Shown: piece by piece, positions 43,526-51,696 of the stretch
Layout: every line of letters begins with the position of its first letter
How positions within the stretch are numbered: the stretch's first letter is position 1
DNA from: Pedobacter aquatilis
GTDB lineage: Bacteria; Bacteroidota; Bacteroidia; Sphingobacteriales; Sphingobacteriaceae
Direction of reading: 5' to 3'
DNA length: 64,000 nucleotides
Assembly: GCF_030409415.1 (NCBI RefSeq)
Contig: NZ_JAUFPW010000034.1
Coordinates: 169,895 to 233,894, forward strand
Notes under the pieces: model-generated
What the model was told of the DNA's origin: nothing
Seen by the model: the letters and a program-made list of their open reading frames with translations, nothing else
The model's database searches: none
Position numbers and translations under genes: made by a program

Positions 43526-43592
43526 GTTTATGTGTTTTCTCTAATAGATACTAAAACATGAAAACGGTTTAATCGCTAACTGTTAAAATTTG

Positions 43593-44369
43593 TTAATTCT
43601 TATTTAGTTGTGAAATAGATTTCTGCATTTGCGCCATCATCTGCGTTAAGGTTTCCATCGTTGGGTCTGGTGCAGGTTCAGGAAGCGATGTAGAAATATA
43701 TGCTTTTGCGCTCCAGATTTCTAAAATATCATCAGCAGCGATTGTGTAAGTATCATAAACTTTATTATCCGAAACCAATTTCAAATCTTTATTTTCTCTG
43801 AAACGATTACCGGCACGTTTATATACAACGCCTTCATTTTTACTAATAATAATATAAGTTTCACCAGTTTTAACTTCGTTCCAGTTATCTAAATATTCTC
43901 CAATAATTACACTACCAGGCTGTACAGGCAACATACTATCGCCCATAATTTCAAAAGCACGAAAAGTACCTTGTCTTAATGCAGGAATTGGCAATTGAAA
44001 TTTAGGTAAATCACTTATATATTGAGGGTCGGAAAAACCATTTAAGTAACCTGCGCTAGCCTTTACAGGAACTAGCTCTATATTTTCTCTATCGTTTGCA
44101 TCTACAGAAATACTTAAAACCCGAAGATTTGAACCCTGGCTTTTAGGTTTCGGCTTCCAGCTATCAGATATTTTCTCGTTTATGAATTCATCAATAGTCA
44201 AATCAAAATATTCTGCTATTTTTTTTAGTAAGTCATATTTTGGTTCAGCACGATCTTCTTCGTAAGCACCAATAAGCGATCTTTTAATTTCCATAATATC
44301 AGCAAATTGCTGCTGTGTATGGCCTTTTTTCTTCCTTAGGTACTTTAAGTTATTTGAAATATTCGACAT
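43593..44369 (-). CDS. LexA/CI-like repressor: XRE helix-turn-helix plus S24 peptidase domain
   Basis: This 258-residue regulator has an XRE helix-turn-helix (about 5-60, with TQQQFADIMEIKRSLIGAYE) and a LexA-type S24 domain (about 100-225). The self-cleavage parts are all visible: Ala106-Gly107 in KASAGYL, Ser145 in MGDSM and Lys184 in VVYKR. Their spacing (38 and 39 residues) is close to that in LexA. It should therefore bind DNA as a dimer and be removed by RecA-stimulated or other self-cleavage. It is divergent from a GIY-YIG-like gene across a spacer with a perfect palindrome, which is its likely operator. Confidence 0.88.
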   Translation of the reverse strand: MSNISNNLKYLRKKKGHTQQQFADIMEIKRSLIGAYEEDRAEPKYDLLKKIAEYFDLTIDEFINEKISDSWKPKPKSQGSNLRVLSISVDANDRENIELVPVKASAGYLNGFSDPQYISDLPKFQLPIPALRQGTFRAFEIMGDSMLPVQPGSVIIGEYLDNWNEVKTGETYIIISKNEGVVYKRAGNRFRENKDLKLVSDNKVYDTYTIAADDILEIWSAKAYISTSLPEPAPDPTMETLTQMMAQMQKSISQLNKN

Positions 44370-44396
44370 AAAAATAAATTTTAAAATAAATTTGGA

Positions 44397-44417
44397 ATTA
44401 CTAAAATAGTTAGTAAT
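44397..44417. promoter_or_regulatory. Palindromic operator candidate
   Basis: ATTACTAA (44397-44404) and TTAGTAAT (44410-44417) form a perfect 8-bp inverted repeat with a 5-base spacer. It sits 27 bases from the repressor start codon and 85 bases from the GIY-YIG start, so a bound repressor could control both genes. Confidence 0.6.
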
Positions 44418-44430
44418 TTTATGCTCATAA

Positions 44431-44440
44431 AGTTAGTAAT
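44431..44440. promoter_or_regulatory. Second operator half-site
   Basis: AGTTAGTAAT repeats the right part of the palindrome 23 bases away, about two helical turns. A weaker inverted copy, ATACTAA, is at 44464-44470. The arrangement suggests cooperative binding. Confidence 0.5.
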
Positions 44441-44502
44441 ATTATTTTGATTTGCAAGAGGGTATACTAAATAGTTTAGTTTTAATTTTTAAATACGTTA
44501 TT

Positions 44503-44853
44503 ATGAAAAAGTTTGTTTACATCGTTACCGACAGAAACCGTACTAGTATGCATGTTGGCATGAGTTCTGATTTGATTAAAACATTAGATTTTTACAAGCA
44601 GATGCCGAACTTATTTTTCGATAATGGAAAGCAACTAACCCGTTTGGTTTATTTCGAAGAATTTAAAACTGAAGAACAGGCTTTAAGCAGATTTAAGTTA
44701 GTAAGTAGATTTACAAGGGTTCAAAAGGAGCGTTTGGTACGTTCTTGTAATCCGGATTGGATTGATTTAACAATCGGCTTAGACTTTGAAAATATCCTGT
44801 TACACAGAAATGTAACCAATCAGGTTAAGTTATCTTTCACGAGTTTATCATAA
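44503..44853 (+). CDS. Degenerate GIY-YIG-type protein
   Basis: This protein has 116 residues from the ATG at 44503. The frame is open from a TTG at 44452, but the added residues are hydrophobic and unlike the family. It resembles GIY-YIG nucleases of the YhbQ type: VYIVTDRNRTSMHVGMSSDL stands in for the GIY and YIG strands, followed by EEFKTEEQALSRFKLVSRFTRVQKERLV and SCNPDWIDL (NPxWxDL). The second motif is changed to HVG and the usual catalytic Arg-x-x-x-Tyr is not obvious, so activity is in doubt. It is divergent from the LexA-like repressor. Confidence 0.75.
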   Translation: MKKFVYIVTDRNRTSMHVGMSSDLIKTLDFYKQMPNLFFDNGKQLTRLVYFEEFKTEEQALSRFKLVSRFTRVQKERLVRSCNPDWIDLTIGLDFENILLHRNVTNQVKLSFTSLS

Positions 44854-44865
44854 ATATTTGAGCAT

Positions 44866-44900
44866 AAAAAAATCGCATCTGTTTCGGATGCGATTTTTTT
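44866..44900. terminator. Bidirectional terminator
   Basis: A-run plus AATCGCATC (44866-44879) pairs with GATGCGATT plus T-run (44887-44900) around a 7-base loop. It separates the convergent GIY-YIG and propeller-barrel genes. Confidence 0.88.
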
Positions 44901-44920
44901 TAATGTGTTTTTTATAAATC

Positions 44921-47900
44921 CTACCAACCAGGTGCAAACGTCAAACCGAAAACTCCGGTTTTAACATCTTTACGTTGGAAAGGTATTGCGTAATAAGGTT
45001 CTAATACAAAATAGCCGAATACATTTACCCTTAATGATAAACCAACACTCATTACAGGAACACGTTCCGTAGTGGCTTGATAAGTACCTGTTTGTGTACC
45101 ATCTACACCAATAATTGGCGTTGTAACATAAGTTGGTTCACTTTTAAAGGCAACTTTTGTATCGTTAGTCCAAGCAACACCCGCGTCGAAGAATAAGTTT
45201 AAATCAGAGAATAAGAACTTAGATGGAATTGCTGATAATTTTTTAGGTCCTGTAAAAGGCAACCTCACTTCAAAATTGAATACAGCCATTTTACTTCCAC
45301 TTAACTGATTAATATCGAAAGATTGATCGGCTCTTTGAGTAGTCGCTTTATAAATTGAGTTTGATTCATAACCTCTTATCAAGTACGGATAACCTAAAAA
45401 TAGTGGATATAATCTGTCTGCATCTTTTCCAATTCTTAGCATGTTATAACTTCTAACGGCTAGAGTAATAGGTTTAAGTCTCCAGTATTTTCTTAAATCT
45501 ACGGTAGCACCAGCGAAGCTATAAGTACCCAAATATTTTTCAGCACTAACTCTATATCTAAAACCATCTAATGGTGCAGCTAAACCAAAAATCGAATTAT
45601 CACCAACAAAACCAGCGTTTAATTGATATAGTGTAAACGAATTAAACGGCACACCATAATCTTGTGTTGATTGCTCATTTGAAACCCTGCTTCTGTCAGA
45701 ACCTACATAAAAGCCAGTATTGTTATAGTAATTACTGTATCTATCAATTCTATAACTGTAATGAGAAAATGCTCCACCAAGCTCAAATCGATGAATTTTA
45801 CTAAATGGATAAGCACCAAAAATCTGAACCTGATCTTCAAAAGTTCTAATAATATCTGTGCGTTGATTGATTACATCGATTGTTCCGTTACCAGAAGGGA
45901 GTCTTTCGTTTGCGTAAGAATTGAAACCTGATACATAAGGAATATGTGATAATGCAACACCCCAATTTATTCTACTTTTTTGGTTGATGTAACCAACTAA
46001 ACCTCCAAAATCATATATCTCACCATTTACAGATAGGTTTCCTATAATTTGATTGGTACCCAAAATATCGCTGAACATACCAACGATACCACCTTGTACA
46101 CCGGTTCCAAATCTACTTGTAGAAACGCCAACACCACTATTTGCTAAATAATCTAATCTAAATTTTGGGCGATAAGGAACAGTTCGCATCGAATCTGAGA
46201 CTATCTTTTCAAATCGATCAAAGTTTATCAAGTTAGAATTGATGATATTTACACCGACATTTTCCATCGGCGGCAAAATAGCCGCATCGAAATTTTCATC
46301 CTGATTATTTATCCTTTTAGGTTTAAAGCTATTTAGGTTTGCATTATATAAAGTATAGCGTTGGTAACGGTAATAACTGTACACAATATCATTAGTTTGC
46401 GATACGGAAATGGCTGGCGAAAATTCTGTTATACCACTTATTCCGGTAAAATAATCCGTTAATTGATCAACAGTATTATCCGTAAAGCTATATTTATAAA
46501 GATTTCTGAAACCATCTCGGTTCGATAGGAAATAAACACTTTTACTATCTGGAGAAAATTGCGCATTTAAATTATTAGCACCTGCGAAAACATTGAGATT
46601 GCTAATCGTTTTTGCCGCAATATCGTAAACCGCCAAGTTTATTGGATGCACTGCTGTGATATTATTACTTTGGATTGCTGCTCTATCTGATGAGAAAACT
46701 AGTTTGGTTCCATCTGGAGAATAACACGGTGCATAATCTGAATAAACATCATTCGTTAATTGGGTCACTTTCTTCGAATCTAAGTTATAGGAGAAAATAT
46801 CGCTTTGGCCTTCAACCATTCCCGAAAATGCAATGTCTTTTCCATTTGGTGACCAGGTTAAATTTCCAAATTGACTAACATCTCCCATTTCAGTTTCTAA
46901 AACCGTACTGCCGTTGCTTACATCAACAACCAACATCCGGTTTTTGCCGCGACTAAAAATACTGAAAGCAAATTGTTTGCTATCTGGCGACCAAGCTCCA
47001 GCTGATTCTATAAAGTTGAAATCATCGATGTGCCCGTTTGAAATTTGGCTGGTCAGTTTTCTGATAATTCTCCCCGTTTTTGCATCTGCTAAAAATAAAT
47101 CAATGCCAAATAAATCCTTTTCAGACATAAATGCCACAAATTTGCCATCAGGACTAAGGGCAGGTGCAACGTTCATATTTCCTGCATTCTTATTATCTAA
47201 AATCTTAGTTCCGGTGATTTTAATCTGTGAACTATCTGCTTTTAACATTGGCTTATAATGCTCATCAATTGCGTTTTTCCATAAACCGGAAAGTGTTTTA
47301 TCATCATAGCCAAATGTATACCTGATGGCATTTTCGTAGCCGTACTTAGCCGTATTTTTGAACAAAGGAACTATCGTTGTATCTCCATATTGTGAACCAA
47401 TGTAAGTCCAGAATGCCTGACCATATCGATAAGGGAAATATTTATTCGAGTTTGTTAAATCTTTTAGTGAGGGTATATCGCGGTTCAGCATTGCATCACG
47501 CATCCACATAGATGTAAAGGCATCTTTTTTACCAATTGATAAATATTCGGCCATACCCTCAACCATCCACAATGGCGTTTGCCCAACATTTTCTAAGCTA
47601 ATAGAATCTTTTTCCAATAAAACATGGTACTGAAACGCATGAACCAATTCGTGTCCTAAAACGTGACGGGTTTGGTTATTAAGTTCCATAACAGGCATAA
47701 TAACCCTGTTTTTGAAAGCCTCGGTAACACCACCTGTACCTATACCAATTTCTCCGTTAAGTGCAGTAGTTTGCTGGAAATCAGGATGATTATTGTAAAG
47801 TATTATCGGATTCTTCTTTAAAAAAGTATCCCTGAATACTTCTTGATGCATTTTATACCAAGTCTCCGCATCCTGAGTAAACTTTTTTAGCAAGTTATCA

Positions 47901-48070
47901 TTTTTGATGTAATAATAGATTTCAAAATGCGGTGTTTGTAAAACATTAAAATCTAGTTTTTTATATCTTACTTTGTTTTGCCCAAAGTATTGTGCCTGAG
48001 CTGAAAATGCTATAAAAAGTAGGAGTAAAGCCGGTATAAATTGCCTTAATAAAGTAGAGGTTTTTTTCAT
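44921..48070 (-). CDS. Metallopeptidase-like + TolB-like propeller + outer-membrane barrel fusion
   Basis: This 1049-residue exported protein has a signal peptide (1-26, SAQAQ) and three parts. A peptidase-MA-like domain (about 35-280) carries the HExxH zinc motif at 140-144 (GHELVHAF) and the third-ligand candidate Glu171 in VEGMAEYLS. A beta-propeller (about 295-600) has five PD40-type repeats (ALSPDGKFVAFMS, AWSPDSKQFAFS, TWSPNGKDIAFSG, YSPDGTKLVFSSD, FSPDSKSVYFLSN). The last part (about 640-1049) is a beta-barrel ending in an aromatic strand (GVFGLTFAPGW), like Omp85/BamA surface-antigen barrels. It lies at the outer membrane; the function is unknown. It is often mislabelled TolB. Confidence 0.82.
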   Translation of the reverse strand: MKKTSTLLRQFIPALLLLFIAFSAQAQYFGQNKVRYKKLDFNVLQTPHFEIYYYIKNDNLLKKFTQDAETWYKMHQEVFRDTFLKKNPIILYNNHPDFQQTTALNGEIGIGTGGVTEAFKNRVIMPVMELNNQTRHVLGHELVHAFQYHVLLEKDSISLENVGQTPLWMVEGMAEYLSIGKKDAFTSMWMRDAMLNRDIPSLKDLTNSNKYFPYRYGQAFWTYIGSQYGDTTIVPLFKNTAKYGYENAIRYTFGYDDKTLSGLWKNAIDEHYKPMLKADSSQIKITGTKILDNKNAGNMNVAPALSPDGKFVAFMSEKDLFGIDLFLADAKTGRIIRKLTSQISNGHIDDFNFIESAGAWSPDSKQFAFSIFSRGKNRMLVVDVSNGSTVLETEMGDVSQFGNLTWSPNGKDIAFSGMVEGQSDIFSYNLDSKKVTQLTNDVYSDYAPCYSPDGTKLVFSSDRAAIQSNNITAVHPINLAVYDIAAKTISNLNVFAGANNLNAQFSPDSKSVYFLSNRDGFRNLYKYSFTDNTVDQLTDYFTGISGITEFSPAISVSQTNDIVYSYYRYQRYTLYNANLNSFKPKRINNQDENFDAAILPPMENVGVNIINSNLINFDRFEKIVSDSMRTVPYRPKFRLDYLANSGVGVSTSRFGTGVQGGIVGMFSDILGTNQIIGNLSVNGEIYDFGGLVGYINQKSRINWGVALSHIPYVSGFNSYANERLPSGNGTIDVINQRTDIIRTFEDQVQIFGAYPFSKIHRFELGGAFSHYSYRIDRYSNYYNNTGFYVGSDRSRVSNEQSTQDYGVPFNSFTLYQLNAGFVGDNSIFGLAAPLDGFRYRVSAEKYLGTYSFAGATVDLRKYWRLKPITLAVRSYNMLRIGKDADRLYPLFLGYPYLIRGYESNSIYKATTQRADQSFDINQLSGSKMAVFNFEVRLPFTGPKKLSAIPSKFLFSDLNLFFDAGVAWTNDTKVAFKSEPTYVTTPIIGVDGTQTGTYQATTERVPVMSVGLSLRVNVFGYFVLEPYYAIPFQRKDVKTGVFGLTFAPGW

Positions 48071-48129
48071 ACGTTTGGTTTATTGTTACAGTTTTGTGCA
48101 AACTGCTGGTACATTAAGATTGAAATAAA

Positions 48130-48154
48130 AATAGTGATTGTTTAAATCACTATT
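48130..48154 (-). terminator. Terminator of the PBP1A gene
   Basis: AATAGTGATT (48130-48139) pairs with AATCACTATT (48145-48154). Read on the minus strand it follows the stop of the penicillin-binding protein gene and is succeeded by a U-rich run. Confidence 0.7.
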
Positions 48155-48183
48155 AAAATTTTAACACTTTTTAAAAGAATAGA

Positions 48184-50631
48184 TTAGTTGTTGCCGTTTT
48201 TTCTCTTTTCGCGTTCTTCCTGCCGCTGCTTTCTTTTAAGCTCACGTTCCTCTTTTTTACTTAATGGAACTACTGTTGCAGGTTGATTTTGAACTGGCTC
48301 TGGCTTTTTCTCTTCCTTTTTAACTTCTGTTTCTGTAGGTGTAGTTACTGGCGTTGTTTCAGGCACAATGGCCTCTTCAACTGCTGTTGAATCAATAGCA
48401 ACACTATCGGTAGAAGTGGTGTCTTGTACAATTCGTGGACTTGGGCAATTGTATGTTCTTGTAATTTCAACCGTTGCTTTTGGGAACTGGCCATATGTAT
48501 AACCAGAATTCGGATCTAAATAAACTTTTTCCATAAACTTGGCGAAGATTGGCAAGGCTGTTCTAGAACCTTCCCCTTGTTCTCCGTTTTTAAAGTGGGC
48601 TGTTCTTTCATCACAACCAACCCAAACACCAGTTACTAAATCTTTTGTTAAACCCATATACCAGGCATCAACATAATCTGATGACGTACCAGTTTTACCG
48701 CCTATTTGATTGTTTTTTCTGAATAAATCTGGCCAATCCCATAATGCTTGCGAAGTTCCTCTTGGCTCTTCCATACCACCACGGAACATATAAGTCATTA
48801 ACCAAGCAATCTCCTCAGTTAAAACCCTTTTTGTTTTAGGTTTAAATTCATCAATCACATTATCATCTTGGTCAGTAATTTTTTCTACCAGAATAGGGTC
48901 TGTTTTAACGCCATTATTCATAAATGTAGCATAGGCCTTAACCATTTCATAAACGGTTACATCATTAGAACCTAAAGCAACTGAAGGAACAGATTCTAAA
49001 TGGCTATCAATACCGCACTCATGTGCCCATTTTACCACATTATCCCAGCCAACTTTTTCTGTGATTTGAGCGGTAATTGTGTTTACCGAACGAGCCATTG
49101 CCCAACGTAAGCTCATTTCCTGATAACTTACACTGTAATCTGCATTTTTTGGTTCCCAATATTTTGTTTCGCCTTTATCCTGATAAGCAATTTTTACAGG
49201 TTTATCTGTAAATTTATCGCAAGGACTCATACCTTGCTCTAAAGCCGTTAAGTATGCAAATGGTTTAAATGTGGAACCAGCCTGACGTTTTGCTTGGTTA
49301 ACATGATCGTATTTGAAAAATTTATGGTCTATACCTCCAACCCAAACTTTAATTTTTCCGCTTGACGGTTCCATCGTCATCATTCCGGTATTTAGTATTT
49401 TACCGTAATAACGGATTGAATCTAAGGTCGAAAACATTGTATCTCTATCGCCTTTGTAAGTAAAGATTTGCATCTTTTTCTTTTTACTGAAATAGGCGGT
49501 TACAGAATCCGGGCTGTTTGGAAACTTCTTTTGAAGCAAACTATAAATCGGCAAGTTTTTCATCGCCCTGTCTGGATAATCAACCTTGTTTTTTTCAGAA
49601 TCATACCACGGGTCTTCATTTCCCCATACGCTGTAAAACCTACGTTGTAAGGTTCTCATTTGGTCTTTAACAGCTTCCTCTGCGTATTTCTGAAGTTTAG
49701 AATCAATAGTTGTATAAATTTTTAAACCGTCTTCGTACAAATCGTAGCCATTATCCTTACACCATTTCTCCAGATGCTTTGCAACAGCTGCTCTTAAATA
49801 AGAATCACCATCACTACCATCTTCCATTTTACCTTCTTTAAGCTTAATTGGCTCCTTAGCAAGGCGTGTTAAACTATCTTTACTTAAAAAATTATACTTG
49901 TTCATCTGGCTCAAAACGGTATTTCTCCTGTCTAAAGCTCTTTCAGGATTTTTAATTGGATTGTAGTATGTAGTACCCTTGAGCATCCCCACAAGCATTG
50001 CTGCATCAGTGGTTGCTAAATCTTTGGTTTCTTTATCGAAATATATCCTACTTGCAGTTTTAATTCCGTAAGCATTATTCCCGAATGAAACCGTATTTAG
50101 ATACATAGTAATAATATCTTTTTTAGAGTAGTTTGATTCCAGTTTCACAGCCGTCATCCACTCCTTCAATTTAAAAATCAAGGTTCTAACTAGTGGAATT
50201 TTATTTAGTAAACCTTGTGATTTATTGTAACGTGTACGGTAAAGGTTCTTAGCTAATTGTTGTGTAATAGTACTTGCTCCGCCTTCTTTACCAAAACCCA
50301 CAACAGCCCTGCCGACAGCTTGCGCATCAATTCCCCAATGTTTATAAAACCTTACATCCTCTGTAGCAACAAGTGCATTAATCACACTTGGCGAAATTTC
50401 ATTAAAATTTACAGGGGTTCTGTTCTCTTTAAAATATCTGCCAATAAGTTTTCCATCGGCCGTGTACAATTCAGAACCAACCCTTAAAGTGGGTATTTTA
50501 ATATCATGGTAGCTGGGAGAATATCCAAACAGCCACAGAAAATTGAGCTGAAGTGCAGAAAAGAAAATTATTATAAAAAAAACAAAAATTGAGGAATAGC
50601 GTAAGTACTTGTTTTTTATCTCTTTAAACAT
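48184..50631 (-). CDS. mrcA: Penicillin-binding protein 1A (bifunctional)
   Basis: This 815-residue class A PBP polymerises and cross-links peptidoglycan. It has a short cytosolic N-terminus, one membrane anchor (about 13-35), a GT51 glycosyltransferase domain (about 70-250, with ATEDVRFYKHWGID and GGASTITQQLAKN) and a transpeptidase domain (about 400-730) with the SxxK motif AGSTFKPFAYL, the SxN motif RSVNT and KTGTSSDYVDAW. The C-terminal tail (about 745-815) is a low-complexity Pro/Glu/Lys stretch, likely disordered. Length and order are normal for the Bacteroidota enzyme. Confidence 0.95.
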   Translation of the reverse strand: MFKEIKNKYLRYSSIFVFFIIIFFSALQLNFLWLFGYSPSYHDIKIPTLRVGSELYTADGKLIGRYFKENRTPVNFNEISPSVINALVATEDVRFYKHWGIDAQAVGRAVVGFGKEGGASTITQQLAKNLYRTRYNKSQGLLNKIPLVRTLIFKLKEWMTAVKLESNYSKKDIITMYLNTVSFGNNAYGIKTASRIYFDKETKDLATTDAAMLVGMLKGTTYYNPIKNPERALDRRNTVLSQMNKYNFLSKDSLTRLAKEPIKLKEGKMEDGSDGDSYLRAAVAKHLEKWCKDNGYDLYEDGLKIYTTIDSKLQKYAEEAVKDQMRTLQRRFYSVWGNEDPWYDSEKNKVDYPDRAMKNLPIYSLLQKKFPNSPDSVTAYFSKKKKMQIFTYKGDRDTMFSTLDSIRYYGKILNTGMMTMEPSSGKIKVWVGGIDHKFFKYDHVNQAKRQAGSTFKPFAYLTALEQGMSPCDKFTDKPVKIAYQDKGETKYWEPKNADYSVSYQEMSLRWAMARSVNTITAQITEKVGWDNVVKWAHECGIDSHLESVPSVALGSNDVTVYEMVKAYATFMNNGVKTDPILVEKITDQDDNVIDEFKPKTKRVLTEEIAWLMTYMFRGGMEEPRGTSQALWDWPDLFRKNNQIGGKTGTSSDYVDAWYMGLTKDLVTGVWVGCDERTAHFKNGEQGEGSRTALPIFAKFMEKVYLDPNSGYTYGQFPKATVEITRTYNCPSPRIVQDTTSTDSVAIDSTAVEEAIVPETTPVTTPTETEVKKEEKKPEPVQNQPATVVPLSKKEERELKRKQRQEEREKRKNGNN

Positions 50632-50772
50632 ATAGTATAAGATGTTGTATAGGTAAAGGCAATAGGGATAAATATAAAAAAAACTCTAAATACAAATTAA
50701 CGTATTTAAATTACTTATTTTTTAGTCTATATTTAAATAAATCACATTTAGAAATTAAAGCTTATCACAAGA

Positions 50773-51660
50773 ATGAAGAACGAATTTAAAAGCCTTATTG
50801 TACAGGGCGATAAAAAATTTTCACTAAAAGATGTTAAAACCGATTTTACTGGTGGTTATAATAAAGAGAAAGCTAAAGATGCCTTAGTTAAATCGAAAAT
50901 TGAGGTTAGCCAGTTACAAGAAAAATTATATGCTTCGGCTACGCATTCGCTGCTAATTATTTTTCAGGCGATGGATGCCGCTGGTAAGGATAGCGCAATT
51001 GAACATGTAATGAGTGGTTTAAATCCACAAGGTTGCCAGGTATTTAGTTTTAAGGTGCCAACATCAGAAGAATATGAGCATGATTTTTTATGGCGACATT
51101 ATAAAGCATTACCAGAAAGGGGTAGAATTGGTATCCACAATCGTTCGCATTACGAAAATGTTTTGGTTTGCAAGGTTCATCCTAACTATATTTTAAGCGA
51201 AAATATACCTGGCTATTCTGATGTAAAAAAGATTAATAAGGATTTTTGGGCGCAACGTTATAAAAGCATCAGGAATTTTGAAGAACATTTAACAGCGAAT
51301 GGAACAGTTATTTTAAAATTCTTTTTAAATGTTGGTAAAAATGAACAAAAGCAGCGTTTTTTAGATAGGATAGAAGACCCAACTAAAAATTGGAAATTTT
51401 CTTCAGGAGATATAAAAGAGAGGGGTTTATGGAACGATTATATGAAAGCTTATGAGGATGCTATTAACGAAACAGCAACTAAAGATGTGCCATGGCATGT
51501 TATTCCGGCTGACAAAAAATGGTTCGCCCGATTAGCAATAAGTGAAATTATTGAAGATAAACTGAAAAGTTTGAATATTAAGTTTCCGGTTTTAGATGAA
51601 ATTGAGCAAGGTAAACTTATGGAAACAAAGACAGCATTATTAGCTGAAGAAACCAAATAA
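50773..51660 (+). CDS. ppk2: Polyphosphate kinase 2 family (polyP:nucleotide phosphotransferase)
   Basis: This 295-residue P-loop kinase moves phosphate from polyphosphate to nucleotides. The Walker A-like motif is FQAMDAAGKDSAIEHV (about 59-74), the lid and Walker B-like parts are PTSEEYEHDFLWRHYKALP and GIHNRSHYENVLV (about 119-131), and the C-terminal VPWHVIPADKKWFARLA is typical. The short, single-domain form resembles the class that can act on AMP and ADP, but class cannot be fixed by eye. With ppk1, ppx and the ppgK-like kinase it gives four polyphosphate-linked genes in the window. Confidence 0.92.
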   Translation: MKNEFKSLIVQGDKKFSLKDVKTDFTGGYNKEKAKDALVKSKIEVSQLQEKLYASATHSLLIIFQAMDAAGKDSAIEHVMSGLNPQGCQVFSFKVPTSEEYEHDFLWRHYKALPERGRIGIHNRSHYENVLVCKVHPNYILSENIPGYSDVKKINKDFWAQRYKSIRNFEEHLTANGTVILKFFLNVGKNEQKQRFLDRIEDPTKNWKFSSGDIKERGLWNDYMKAYEDAINETATKDVPWHVIPADKKWFARLAISEIIEDKLKSLNIKFPVLDEIEQGKLMETKTALLAEETK

Positions 51661-51662
51661 GA

Positions 51663-51690
51663 AAAGCCCCGAAAATTTCGGGGCTTTAAA
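51663..51690. terminator. Bidirectional terminator
   Basis: AAAGCCCCGAAA (51663-51674) and TTTCGGGGCTTT (51676-51687) form a perfect 12-bp stem. It lies between the convergent ppk2 and glycosidase genes. Confidence 0.88.
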
Positions 51691-51696
51691 TTTTTA

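Noticed and set aside
43593..44369. Prophage remnant suggested by the CI-like repressor
   Set aside because: No integrase, structural, lysis or replication gene is nearby; flanking genes are chromosomal in type.
46914..47258. 114-residue plus-strand frame opposite the propeller segment
   Set aside because: It reflects the codon pattern of the PD40 repeats and has no independent support.
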